A DNA stretch of 64,000 nucleotides. Source: Alphaproteobacteria bacterium. GTDB taxonomy: Bacteria > Pseudomonadota > Alphaproteobacteria > Micavibrionales > Micavibrionaceae. Made by a program: the position numbers and the translations under genes. Where the stretch lies: the NCBI GenBank assembly GCA_016699735.1, contig CP065008.1, forward strand, positions 868,001 through 932,000, given 5' to 3'. The notes beneath the pieces are model-generated. The model searched no databases. It saw only the letters and a list, made by a program, of their open reading frames with translations, and had not been told where the DNA came from. Position 1 is the first letter of the stretch, and each line of letters opens with the position of its first letter. Below are positions 17,923 to 26,191 of the stretch, in pieces.

Positions 17923-19434
17923 ATGACCGCACCGCAGCAAATTTTCTCCGCCCTCGGACTGGATAAAAAGGACATCGGCGGCGGCGATCTGGCCGTGCAT
18001 TCGCCGATCGATGGCGCCCTCATCGCCTCCGTCAAAACCCACAGCCCGAAGGACGCGGACAAAATCATCGCCCAATCCGTCAAGGCGTTCGAGGTATGGC
18101 GCAGCGTTCCGGCCCCCCGCCGCGGCGAACTGGTTCGCCTCTACGGCGAAATCCTGCGCGAGAACAAGGAGGCGCTGGGCAGGCTCGTCACCCTCGAATG
18201 CGGCAAGATATTTCAGGAAGGCCTCGGCGAGGTACAGGAGATGATCGACATCTGCGACTTCGCGGTGGGGTTGAGCCGCCAGTTGTACGGCCTCACCATC
18301 ACCTCCGAGCGTCCCGCGCACAAGATGCGCGAACTCTGGCACCCCGCCGGCCCCGTGGGCATCATCAGCGCCTTTAATTTCCCCGTTGCGGTCTGGGCGT
18401 GGAACGCGGCCCTCGCGCTCGTCTGCGGCGACAGCATAATCTGGAAGCCCTCGGAAAAAACGCCTGTCTCCGCTCTGGCCTGCCAGAAGCTCTTCGTTGA
18501 GGCCTGCAAGCGCTTCGGCAAGGACGCGCCGGACGGCCTCTCGCAGCTTCTCATCGGCGGGCCGGATATCGGTGCAATCATGGTGGAGGACAGGCGCGTC
18601 CCGGTCATCAGCGCGACCGGAAGCTGCGCGATGGGGCGCATCGTCGGGCCGAAAGTGGCGCAGCGTTTCGGGCGCAGCATCCTGGAGCTTGGCGGCAACA
18701 ACGCGATCATCGTGGCCCCCAGCGCCGACCTCGACCTCGCCTTTCAGGGCATCGTCTTCGGCGCGGTCGGCACGGCGGGGCAGCGTTGCACCACCACGCG
18801 CCGGATTTTCGTGCATAAATCCATCTATGCGAAATTTGTCGGACGCCTGAAGAAGGCTTACGGCAAGCTCGCCGTCGGCAACCCTCTGGAGGCCGGAACG
18901 CTGGTCGGCCCGCTGATCGATAAGCAAGCGTTCGAAAATATGGAGAGGGCGCTCAAAACCGCGAAGAAAAACGGCGGCGAGATCACGGGCGGCGGCCGTG
19001 CTCTGGCGAAGAAATACCCCGGCGCCTACTATGTGAATCCCGCGCTGGTCGAAATGAAGGGCAAGGTAGACAATATCCATGAGGAAACCTTCGCGCCGAT
19101 TCTCTACGTCTTTTCCTACACGGATTTAAAAGAGGCCATCGCCCGCCAGAACGCGGTGCCGCAGGGTCTATCCTCCTCCATCTTCACCAATGATTTGCGC
19201 GAGGCGGAACTGTTCACGGCGGAGGCGGGCAGCGATTGCGGCATAGCCAACGTGAATATCGGTACAAGCGGGGCCGAGATCGGCGGCGCCTTCGGCGGCG
19301 AAAAGGAAACCGGCGGCGGCCGCGAAAGCGGCTCGGATTCATGGAAGGCTTATATGCGCCGCGTCACCTCGACCGTGAACTACTCCGACAAACTCCCCCT
19401 CGCGCAGGGCATCGCGTTTAACGTGGGGGATTAG
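17923..19434 (+). CDS. L-2-aminoadipate 6-semialdehyde dehydrogenase (ALDH7 family)
   Basis: A 503-residue NAD-dependent aldehyde dehydrogenase. ALDH7-type features are AFNFPVAVWAWNAALALVCG, GGNNAIIVAPSADLDLA (after the catalytic glutamate in LELGG) and the catalytic cysteine in GTAGQRCTTTRR. In the lysine pathway it oxidises aminoadipate semialdehyde to 2-aminoadipate. Its gene is divergent from hglS, with about 100 bases between them that must hold both promoters. AAGGAG lies about eight bases before the ATG. The gene for a small membrane protein starts right after its stop, which is unexpected for a metabolic operon. Confidence 0.9.
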   Translation: MTAPQQIFSALGLDKKDIGGGDLAVHSPIDGALIASVKTHSPKDADKIIAQSVKAFEVWRSVPAPRRGELVRLYGEILRENKEALGRLVTLECGKIFQEGLGEVQEMIDICDFAVGLSRQLYGLTITSERPAHKMRELWHPAGPVGIISAFNFPVAVWAWNAALALVCGDSIIWKPSEKTPVSALACQKLFVEACKRFGKDAPDGLSQLLIGGPDIGAIMVEDRRVPVISATGSCAMGRIVGPKVAQRFGRSILELGGNNAIIVAPSADLDLAFQGIVFGAVGTAGQRCTTTRRIFVHKSIYAKFVGRLKKAYGKLAVGNPLEAGTLVGPLIDKQAFENMERALKTAKKNGGEITGGGRALAKKYPGAYYVNPALVEMKGKVDNIHEETFAPILYVFSYTDLKEAIARQNAVPQGLSSSIFTNDLREAELFTAEAGSDCGIANVNIGTSGAEIGGAFGGEKETGGGRESGSDSWKAYMRRVTSTVNYSDKLPLAQGIAFNVGD

Positions 19435-19959
19435 GTGTCTGGCAGCGGAAAAGAACAGCTCAAGATTTATGAAATAGCCATTTTTCTGGCGTTTTTCTGC
19501 GCCTGTTATTTATTTTCTGCACCCTATAGAGAAAAGCTGTTTTTACGAGAAATCAAGGCTGATGGCCTGCACCAGATGAGTGCAGAGGAATATATGAATA
19601 TGATGTTCTGGACCTCTAAACTAACAGTCTCGGACGTTTTGTATGATTGGCCGCACAAGAAAGACATTCCATATCTACTAAGCCGTGTTGACAGTTACAT
19701 ATATTCTGGAACAACTTCATGTGAAAATTCAAAATCGTTTGAAGAGATTGGCGATTCAATAAGAATGTTCGGATATGACTATGGAACAACGCAAGGTGCA
19801 GCCGCAGTACGCCTTTTAAAAGCAATAAAAAAGGGCAAATTTGAAGGGTATTGGCAAGGTTATCCTTACGACAAAGACGAAATCATCGCTTGGGCACGCG
19901 CAGAAGCCGCGAAGATGGAACAGGAAAAAGCGCAAACCCGCAACGCCCCTCCCCCTTAA
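19435..19959 (+). CDS. Single-span membrane protein of the DIPYLL family, copy 2
   Basis: A 174-residue paralogue of the genes at 13265 and 25166. One N-terminal membrane helix (EIAIFLAFFCACYLFSA) is followed by the domain: QMSAEEYMNMMFWTS, DWPHKKDIPYLLSRVDS, GAAAVRLLKAIKKGKF and YPYDKDEIIAWARAEAAKM, then EQEKAQTRNAPPP. The GTG start follows the dehydrogenase stop directly, with GGGGGA about four bases before it. Its last codons and stop run into a GC-rich hairpin repeat. The coding sequence is more AT-rich than the dehydrogenase, suggesting a separate origin. Confidence 0.68.
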   Translation: MSGSGKEQLKIYEIAIFLAFFCACYLFSAPYREKLFLREIKADGLHQMSAEEYMNMMFWTSKLTVSDVLYDWPHKKDIPYLLSRVDSYIYSGTTSCENSKSFEEIGDSIRMFGYDYGTTQGAAAVRLLKAIKKGKFEGYWQGYPYDKDEIIAWARAEAAKMEQEKAQTRNAPPP

Positions 19960-19960
19960 T

Positions 19961-19983
19961 CCCTCTCCCTCGGGAGGGGGGAG
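19961..19983. repeat. GC-rich hairpin repeat, copy A
   Basis: ccctctccct-cggg-agggggg forms an imperfect stem just after the stop of the DIPYLL copy 2 gene. It matches the repeats at 25125 and 26086 in sequence and position. Confidence 0.6.
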
Positions 19984-20056
19984 CAAGAGAGCGCAGGAAA
20001 AAGATGGCCTTTTACACCGCCCGTTTGTAATGTGAAACTCTTCAAGGCGACCGGAA

Positions 20057-21175
20057 ATGACCAAGGAACTCACCGAACAGGAAAAACAGCATCGGATCAG
20101 GGAAACCGATCAGAATCCCTGGCTCCTTCTGGCGCGGGAGGGGCGGCAAAGCTGGAACGGCTTTATGCTGCGCCATTACGGGGAGCAGACTGTTCCAAAA
20201 ACGGCGGCGCCGGAGATCAAACCGATGGAGGAGGGGCGCTATCTGGCCTGGCTCGAACGCTTCCGCAAACACGAGAAGGAGGGAACGGAGACAAGTCTGG
20301 AAACGCCCTCCTTTAGGGGAAATATTATAAACAAGCCCTTCGATGCCTCCGGTTTTGTTTTCCTCGGCACCCCGGATTTTTCAAAAGCTTTATTTTCCGA
20401 GAACGTTGATTTTTCTGGCGCAGTTTTCCTCAAGGGCGCGGATTTCCACGCCGCAGAATTTCTGGGCCCGTCCCACTTTTCGCAGGCGGTTTTTAAGGAG
20501 CGGGCCAATTTTTCGGAAGCCTCTTTTTCTCACGCCTTTTTCAAAAAGACCGAATTCACAATCGCGGATTTCCGGGCCGCCAGCGTGAAAGTCGCGATCA
20601 ACTTCAAGGAGGCGAAGTTCAAGGAACCGCCACGCTTCGGCGGACTCCAATGCGACACGGTCTTTTTCGACGGGGCGGAGTTCGGCAACGACCTGAAGGA
20701 AGACCGCCTCCATATCTCCGCCTCTTCATGGGCGGCCCTGATCCGCCTGATGGAGAAGGTCCATAATCTGCCGCAACGCCAGATTTTCCATGAAAAACTT
20801 CTGGAGGTGGAAAAACACTATAAGACCGAAAAAAGCGCCCGCCCGCTTTATGCAGGGTATAGGGCGCTCGGCTCCGGGCGTTCGGCGTTCCGGCCCTTTT
20901 TCTGGTGGCTGTTCTTTTCTCTGGCCTTCGGCGTATTTTATCTGGGCTGCGCCAAAACGCTCAACGCATCTCTGGCCTTTGCCGTTTCAAACAGCCTGCC
21001 TTTTGTCGGAAGCGTCAACCCGCAGATCGGGCAGTTTTGGTCGGAGGTTCCCGCTGAGTTCATCCCCCTCGTAATGCTAATCGCAGGTCTGCACGCAATC
21101 CTCAGCCTGATCTGCATTTTCTGCATCGGTCTGGCGCTCCGCAACCGCTTCAGGATCAAGCTCGGCGGCTTCTGA
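20057..21175 (+). CDS. Pentapeptide-repeat protein with C-terminal membrane segments
   Basis: A 372-residue protein. Residues ~80-220 hold degenerate pentapeptide repeats (A-[DN]-F-x-x pattern: PDFSKALFSENVDFSGAVF, ADFHAAEF, ANFSEASF, ADFRAAS), predicted to form a right-handed beta-helix. The C-terminal ~100 residues carry about three hydrophobic segments (FFWWLFFSLAFGVFYLGC; IPLVMLIAGLHAILSLICIF) and end in RFRIKLGGF. The repeat domain should be cytoplasmic and the C-terminus in the inner membrane. No catalytic residues are seen; a scaffold or sensor role is only a guess. It is unrelated to the flanking polyamine genes. Confidence 0.75.
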   Translation: MTKELTEQEKQHRIRETDQNPWLLLAREGRQSWNGFMLRHYGEQTVPKTAAPEIKPMEEGRYLAWLERFRKHEKEGTETSLETPSFRGNIINKPFDASGFVFLGTPDFSKALFSENVDFSGAVFLKGADFHAAEFLGPSHFSQAVFKERANFSEASFSHAFFKKTEFTIADFRAASVKVAINFKEAKFKEPPRFGGLQCDTVFFDGAEFGNDLKEDRLHISASSWAALIRLMEKVHNLPQRQIFHEKLLEVEKHYKTEKSARPLYAGYRALGSGRSAFRPFFWWLFFSLAFGVFYLGCAKTLNASLAFAVSNSLPFVGSVNPQIGQFWSEVPAEFIPLVMLIAGLHAILSLICIFCIGLALRNRFRIKLGGF

Positions 21176-21298
21176 TTGTCCGCCCGATCAAAGACCGCCG
21201 GAGGGGAACAAACTTATTGCTGTCCGGGGGGCTTCTTGCTATGAAAAAAGCTTGAAAACATTGAATGTCAGCGGACAGGCGCTGGAAGGGGTTAGTTC

Positions 21299-22537
21299 AT
21301 GAACGTACTCATCATCGGAGCCGGCGCCGCCGGAAATGTCGTGGCCAAGAAATGCGCGATGAACCGCGATATTTTCAAATCCATCCATCTGGCCAGCCGC
21401 ACCCTCTCCAAGTGCGAGAAAATCCAGAAAGAATGTAAGAAGTATTTCAAGCAGGATATCGAAATTTATAAACTCGACGCGGATAACGTTGCCGAGACGG
21501 TGGCCCTCATCAGAAAAATCAAACCCGACCTCGTCATCAACATGGCGCTTCCCTATCAGGATCTGGCGATCATGGACGCCTGCCTTGAAACGAAGGTGAA
21601 CTACATGGACACGGCCAATTACGAACCGATCGACGAAGCCAAGTTCGAATACCACTGGCAATGGGCCTATCAGGATAAATTCAAAAAGGCGGGCATCGTC
21701 GCCATCCTCGGTTGCGGCTTCGATCCCGGCCAGACCAATATCTACTGCGCCTACGCTCAGAAAAATCTCTTCGATGAAATCCACGAGATCGACATTATCG
21801 ACTGCAACGCCGGCAATCATGGGCAAGCCTTCGCCACCAACTTCAACCCGGAGATCAACCTGCGCGAAGTCACCCAGAAGGGCAAATACTGGGAAAACGG
21901 TCAATGGATCGAAACCGGGCCGCTGGAATTCCGCAAGATGATCGACTACCCCGAAGTCGGCGAGAAGGCCAGCTACCTACTTTACCATGAAGAACTCGAA
22001 AGCCTTGTTCAGAACATCAGGGGTCTCAAACGCATCCGTTTCTGGATGACCTTCGGCGATGAATATATTAAGCACATGGAGGTGCTGCAAAATGTCGGTA
22101 TGACCCGCATCGACCCCGTGATACACAACGGCGTGGAGATCGTGCCGATCCAGTTCCTGAAAACCCTCCTGCCCGAACCATCTTCTCTGGCGGAGAATTA
22201 CACGGGCAAGACCTCCATCGGCTGCATCATGACGGGCATCAAGAACGGCAAGGAAAAAACCGTGCTGATTTACAACGTGTGCGACCACGCGCAAACCCAC
22301 AAGGAAGTTCAGGCGCAGGCCGTCTCCTATACCACGGGCGTCCCACCAGTGACCGGCGCCATCATGCTGGCCAAGGGCTTATGGGGCAAGGAGCCGGGCG
22401 TCTGGAACGTCGAACAACTCGACCCCGATCCCTTCATGGCGGAGGTCGCCAAACAGGGTTTGCCCTGGCACGTCAAGGAGCTAAAAGCGGGCCTCGGAGA
22501 ACTCACCGAACGCCGTAAGGACAAGAAGGCGGCTTAA
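21299..22537 (+). CDS. Carboxynorspermidine/carboxyspermidine dehydrogenase
   Basis: A 412-residue saccharopine-dehydrogenase-fold enzyme with N-terminal Rossmann motif MNVLIIGAGAAGNVVAKKC. It condenses aspartate semialdehyde with putrescine (or diaminopropane) and reduces the product to carboxyspermidine or carboxynorspermidine. Segments typical of the family are MDTANYEP, GCGFDPGQTN, DCNAGNHG and TGVPPVTGAIMLAKG. The assignment over lysine saccharopine dehydrogenase rests on the nspC gene just downstream. AAGGGG precedes the ATG. A leader with complementary ctgtccg and cggacag (21220 and 21272) might fold. Confidence 0.9.
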   Translation: MNVLIIGAGAAGNVVAKKCAMNRDIFKSIHLASRTLSKCEKIQKECKKYFKQDIEIYKLDADNVAETVALIRKIKPDLVINMALPYQDLAIMDACLETKVNYMDTANYEPIDEAKFEYHWQWAYQDKFKKAGIVAILGCGFDPGQTNIYCAYAQKNLFDEIHEIDIIDCNAGNHGQAFATNFNPEINLREVTQKGKYWENGQWIETGPLEFRKMIDYPEVGEKASYLLYHEELESLVQNIRGLKRIRFWMTFGDEYIKHMEVLQNVGMTRIDPVIHNGVEIVPIQFLKTLLPEPSSLAENYTGKTSIGCIMTGIKNGKEKTVLIYNVCDHAQTHKEVQAQAVSYTTGVPPVTGAIMLAKGLWGKEPGVWNVEQLDPDPFMAEVAKQGLPWHVKELKAGLGELTERRKDKKAA

Positions 22538-22559
22538 GTAAGCCCTAAAGGAACACGAC

Positions 22560-23093
22560 ATGAAAAAAATGCTATTTTCTTTTATAAGTATTCTGGTCCT
22601 GCTGAGCGGCGCATCTCTGGCCTTCGCTCAAGCCTCTGACGCGGAAGTAAAAGCATGGGCCGAAAAGGTCGCTGTAACGGTTATGCACTTCGGTTTCACC
22701 GATTTTGATGAGCGCAAGGCCGCCAATAAGCCGTTCTTTACCGAAAAGGGCTATCAGACCTTTTATGAGGCGCTGGAGCAATCCATGTTCTTTAAAGTCG
22801 CCAGCAAGGGTAATCTTAGTGCGACGTCGGTTCTCAAATGTCCTGCCCAAGTCAAGGAAGCCGTTAACGCCGAAGGCGTAAAGGGCTGGCAGGTCGATTT
22901 TCCTCTTGAGGTCTCTTACACCAACAAAAACGAAAGCTGGCTCAGCCTTCAGAAGGTTACCGTGCGGGTCGAGCAGGACACTTCAACGCAGGCTCTGGGC
23001 ATAGCGCAATGGATCGCCATGCCGTTCTCCGAAATTGATACCTTGCCCTGTACGCCGGAAACCCCTGCCGCGCCCGCGCCGACAGATGAATAA
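22560..23093 (+). CDS. Secreted DotI/IcmL-like protein
   Basis: A 177-residue protein with a signal peptide (MKKMLFSFISILVLLSG to SLAFA) followed by a DotI/IcmL-like domain. The order FGFTDFDERKAAN, FFTEKGYQTFYEALEQS, WQVDFPLEVSYTN, LQKVTVRVEQ and ALGIAQWIAMP matches the periplasmic domain of IcmL/DotI of type IVB secretion systems. No other Dot/Icm genes are in the window, and the usual N-terminal membrane anchor is replaced by a cleavable signal. It lies between the two carboxyspermidine genes and overlaps nspC by 8 bases (ATGAATAA), so it is co-expressed with them. Its role there is unknown. Confidence 0.75.
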   Translation: MKKMLFSFISILVLLSGASLAFAQASDAEVKAWAEKVAVTVMHFGFTDFDERKAANKPFFTEKGYQTFYEALEQSMFFKVASKGNLSATSVLKCPAQVKEAVNAEGVKGWQVDFPLEVSYTNKNESWLSLQKVTVRVEQDTSTQALGIAQWIAMPFSEIDTLPCTPETPAAPAPTDE

Positions 23094-24258
23094 TCTGAAA
23101 TCGCTTCAAAGCATCGCAACACCCGCCTATGTCGGCAATATCGCTTCGATCAGCGCGAACATGGAAAAGGCCCGGCGGATCAAGGCGCAAACGGGAATAA
23201 AGCTCCTGCTCGCCACCAAGGCCTTTGCCATGCCGGCCGTGTTCCCCTATATGCGCGAGACACTCGACGGCACGACCGCCAGCGGCCTTTACGAGGCCCG
23301 CCTCGGCGCCACTCATTTCGGCAGTGAAGAAGAGGGCAAGGAGGTCCATACCTACAGCCCCGCCTATACAGAGGAAACTTTAAAAGAAATCCTGAAATAC
23401 TCCTCCCACATCTATTTCAACTCGATCCACCAGCTTAAAAAATTCGCGCCCCTTGTCCGCGCCACACGAAATGCCGCCGTCATCGGCCTGCGCGTCAACC
23501 CGCGCCTGCCGCTGGTTAAAAACAGCAGCCTGTATGACCCCTCCGCCCCATGCTCCCGCTTCGGCGTGCAGAAGGAGGAGCTGACGGAGGAGATTCTGGC
23601 GCAGATTGACCTTCTGCACGTTCACAATCTTTGCGAAAACCTCGCGGAGGATTCAGAAATACTGATCGAACACGTGCGAACGCAATTCGCCTTCGCTCTG
23701 CCGAAAATCAGGCATATCAACCTCGGTGGCGGCCATTTCTACACACATAAAAATTACGACATCCCGCGCCTCATCGCCGCGCTAAAAAAACTCAAACAGG
23801 ATTTCACGGGCACGGTGACGCTCGAACCCGGCGCAGCGCACGTCCTGAACGGCGGCTATCTGGTATCCACCGTGCTGGATATCATCCCCCACGCGCAGAA
23901 AATCGCCATTCTCGACGCGTCCGCCTCCACCCATATGCCCGACGTGCTGGAGGTTCCTTACACGCCGGAAATCATCGGCGCGGAGATCGTGGAGCAGGAA
24001 AAGGCAGACGAGCCCAACACCTATATACTCGGCGGCAACACCTGCATGACCGGGGACGTGATAGGAACCTACAAATTTGAAAAGCCTCTGGAAATCGGGC
24101 AAAAAATAATCTTCACCGATATGATGCAATACAGCTTCGTGAAGAACACGACCTTCAACGGCATCCCGCTGCCCGACCTCGCCCTCCTGCATGAGGACGG
24201 AAGAGTTGAAATCGTCAAGCGCTTCCTCTATGAGGATTTCGTGGGCAGATTGGGCTAA
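23086..24258 (+). CDS. nspC: Carboxynorspermidine decarboxylase
   Basis: A 390-residue PLP enzyme of the alanine-racemase/type III decarboxylase fold. LLATKAFAM carries the PLP lysine; HVHNLCEN, NLGGGHFYT and LEPGAAHVLNGGYL are the phosphate-binding and dimer-site motifs; GGNTCMTGDVIGTYKF holds the catalytic Cys-containing C-terminal loop. It decarboxylates carboxyspermidine or carboxynorspermidine to the final polyamine. The ATG at 23086 lies in the tail of the IcmL-like gene. The last 30 codons are duplicated as a remnant at 39383-39475. Confidence 0.93.
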   Translation: MNNLKSLQSIATPAYVGNIASISANMEKARRIKAQTGIKLLLATKAFAMPAVFPYMRETLDGTTASGLYEARLGATHFGSEEEGKEVHTYSPAYTEETLKEILKYSSHIYFNSIHQLKKFAPLVRATRNAAVIGLRVNPRLPLVKNSSLYDPSAPCSRFGVQKEELTEEILAQIDLLHVHNLCENLAEDSEILIEHVRTQFAFALPKIRHINLGGGHFYTHKNYDIPRLIAALKKLKQDFTGTVTLEPGAAHVLNGGYLVSTVLDIIPHAQKIAILDASASTHMPDVLEVPYTPEIIGAEIVEQEKADEPNTYILGGNTCMTGDVIGTYKFEKPLEIGQKIIFTDMMQYSFVKNTTFNGIPLPDLALLHEDGRVEIVKRFLYEDFVGRLG

Positions 24259-24354
24259 AACGAATCTCGAAAGGATCGGCCAAGAAACTGGAGTGCTTTT
24301 TCCCGAGGCTTTGTGCTATTTTGACCCGTACCACAGGCAACAGGAGGCTCTGAC

Positions 24355-25095
24355 ATGACCCAGATCAAAGACCGGATTATCTTCATCACAGGCGCGAACC
24401 GCGGGATCGGCAAGGCGCTGGTCAAGGCCGCCCTCGACCGCGGCGCGAAGAAAATTTACGCCGCCGCCCGCGATACGGCGAAAATCGACGATTTCGGCGA
24501 CAAGCGCGTGGTCAAGATCGCGCTGGATATCAATAACAAGGCGCAGCGCGAAGCCGCCGCGAAACAGGCGGCTGATACCCAGGTTCTGATTAACAATGCC
24601 GGGGTTCTCTCGTCCTCCGGCGCCCTGACCGGGCCATTCGAGGATGTCGAGCGCGACATGAAAACAAACTATTTCGGCACACTGGCGGCTATGCGCGCCT
24701 TCCTTCCGGCGCTGGAGAAAAACAAGCCAGCGGCGATTGCCAATGTCTGCTCGATTGCCTCCTTCGTGAATTTCCCCTTTATCGGCGGTTATTGCGCCTC
24801 AAAGGCGGCGTTGTTCTCCATCACACAGGGCGCGCGGATCGAACTGTCGGGCAGGGGGATTGCGGTTCATGCCATCTGCCCCGGCCCCATCGACACCGAC
24901 ATGGCCCGCGACATCCAGATGGAAAAGACCAGCCCCGAAGACACGGCGGCGGCGATCATCAAGGGTTTGGAAGCCGGGGAGGCGGATATCTTCCCCGACA
25001 AGGGCGGGCGGGAGATGTTCGCGGTCTGGTCGAAAAACTACCGCGACCTCGAAGCCTCCGTCGCCGGAATGATGCCGCAGGACGAGGCGGCTTAA
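24355..25095 (+). CDS. Short-chain dehydrogenase/reductase
   Basis: A 246-residue classical SDR. The cofactor motif TGANRGIGKA (with AARD after the second strand, hinting at NADP), the NNAG motif, the catalytic Ser in NVCSIAS, YCASK (catalytic Tyr and Lys) and CPGPIDTDMA are all present. The substrate cannot be read from the sequence. AGGAGG lies seven bases before the ATG. It follows nspC after about 100 bases and probably has its own promoter. The hairpin repeat B follows its stop. Confidence 0.92.
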   Translation: MTQIKDRIIFITGANRGIGKALVKAALDRGAKKIYAAARDTAKIDDFGDKRVVKIALDINNKAQREAAAKQAADTQVLINNAGVLSSSGALTGPFEDVERDMKTNYFGTLAAMRAFLPALEKNKPAAIANVCSIASFVNFPFIGGYCASKAALFSITQGARIELSGRGIAVHAICPGPIDTDMARDIQMEKTSPEDTAAAIIKGLEAGEADIFPDKGGREMFAVWSKNYRDLEASVAGMMPQDEAA

Positions 25096-25124
25096 AGGTT
25101 AAGCGCGAACCCCTCTCCCGTAAT

Positions 25125-25150
25125 CCCTCTCCCCTCGGGAGGGGAGAGGG
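25125..25150. repeat. GC-rich hairpin repeat, copy B
   Basis: CCCTCTCCCCTC-gg-GAGGGGAGAGGG is a perfect 12-bp inverted repeat. It lies between the SDR stop and the start of DIPYLL copy 3; related repeats are at 19961 and 26086. Confidence 0.75.
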
Positions 25151-25165
25151 ACAAGAGGACGACTA

Positions 25166-26101
25166 ATGAAAAAGGAAGATAAAAAAAGCTTCGTTAAATC
25201 GCTGATCGAAACCGACGAAAATATTCACCTGTTTCTGATCCTGCTTTCGATTGTTGGCTTGTTCGGCTTTTATTTCTGGCTGTCCTATAACCCGAGAATC
25301 CTCGGCGCCCGCTCCATCAGCAAGGAGGAACTGACAGGCATGAGCGCCAAGGAATATATCGCCATGATGCAACAGACCTCGATTCTGGTTATTCCAAAAA
25401 ATATCCCCTTATGGCCTAAACCCGAGGATATCCCTTATCTTTTAATGCTCACCGAAAGCAATCAATACGCCGGATCGACCATAAGCAATTTTGACGATCT
25501 GAACGCTGTCCGCGACTATGAATCAACAGTCGGAATTACTGCTGTCTTTTTGCTGAAAGCGATTACTGAAGGAAAGTTTAAGCCTTATATGACTCATCAG
25601 TACCCTGCTGATAAGGATGAAATCATAAAAAAAGCGACAAATGTGATGAAGACAGGGGAGCTTATTTTTCATACTCCACTAGCTGGTGAGCCGGAATACT
25701 ATGACCATGAACTTGTCACGCTAAGTGCTGAGGAAGTGATTGCAACGCTCAAAACTGCAGATATCCTTACGCTTTGCTCTCGTGATCTTCAGGGGCCAGA
25801 TTCAGTCGTTGTTGTGGGTTGGCCGAGGCGGGAAGATATTCGCTACTTGCTGAGCGTGATCGACAGTAAGGAGCGATCCGGCGTTTTTTTCTGGTGTCAT
25901 TTTTCAGTCATTCCATTTGACGATGACTCTACTGTAGGAGATAAAGCGCTCCTGCTGTTGAACGCAATTAAATTGGGAGAGTTCGATATGCGACATCCAC
26001 CCAAGCCGGAAAACCCGCAGGAACTCCTAGTATGGGCGCGGGCGGAGGCGGCAAGGATGGAACAGGAAAAAGCGCAAAAACAAAACACCCCTCTCCCTTA
26101 A
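25166..26101 (+). CDS. Membrane protein with two DIPYLL domains, copy 3
   Basis: A 311-residue paralogue of the genes at 13265 and 19435 that carries the domain twice. A membrane helix (FLILLSIVGLFGFYFWLSY, residues ~22-40) is followed by domain one (GMSAKEYIAMMQQTS, WPKPEDIPYLLML, GITAVFLLKAITEGKF, YPADKDEIIKKA) and domain two (LSAEEVIATLKTAD, GWPRREDIRYLLSVIDS, ALLLLNAIKLGEF, LLVWARAEAARMEQEKAQ). The shared tail EQEKAQxxNxPxP and the repeat following it match copy 2, so the 3' ends of copies 2 and 3 arose from one event. AGAGGA precedes the ATG. Function unknown. Confidence 0.72.
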   Translation: MKKEDKKSFVKSLIETDENIHLFLILLSIVGLFGFYFWLSYNPRILGARSISKEELTGMSAKEYIAMMQQTSILVIPKNIPLWPKPEDIPYLLMLTESNQYAGSTISNFDDLNAVRDYESTVGITAVFLLKAITEGKFKPYMTHQYPADKDEIIKKATNVMKTGELIFHTPLAGEPEYYDHELVTLSAEEVIATLKTADILTLCSRDLQGPDSVVVVGWPRREDIRYLLSVIDSKERSGVFFWCHFSVIPFDDDSTVGDKALLLLNAIKLGEFDMRHPPKPENPQELLVWARAEAARMEQEKAQKQNTPLP

Positions 26102-26160
26102 TCCCCCTCCCCTCGGGAGGGAAGAGGGAAAGAGGGCGCAGCCCGAAAGGGAGAGGGGTG
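26086..26160. repeat. Large GC-rich hairpin element, copy C
   Basis: cacccctctccctt (26086-26099) is the exact reverse complement of aagggagaggggtg (26147-26160), enclosing a second hairpin (ccctcccctcgggaggg). The 75-base element starts inside the DIPYLL copy 3 gene and supplies its last codons and stop. It is a REP/MITE-like element and the fullest copy in the window. Confidence 0.75.
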
Positions 26161-26191
26161 AGATGTCGTCTTGGACGTTTAAACACTTATT

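Noticed and set aside
21299..22537. Saccharopine dehydrogenase of lysine metabolism
   Set aside because: The fold matches, and lysine-catabolism genes lie 2-5 kb upstream, but the adjacent nspC makes carboxy(nor)spermidine dehydrogenase far more likely.
23086..24258. Diaminopimelate or ornithine decarboxylase
   Set aside because: The fold is shared, but the GGNTCMTGD loop, length and neighbour fit carboxynorspermidine decarboxylase; a separate ornithine decarboxylase is at 40213.
25125..25150. Intrinsic terminator after the SDR gene
   Set aside because: The stem is strong but no T-run follows, and the same sequence recurs at 19961 and 26086, so a repeat element is the better description.
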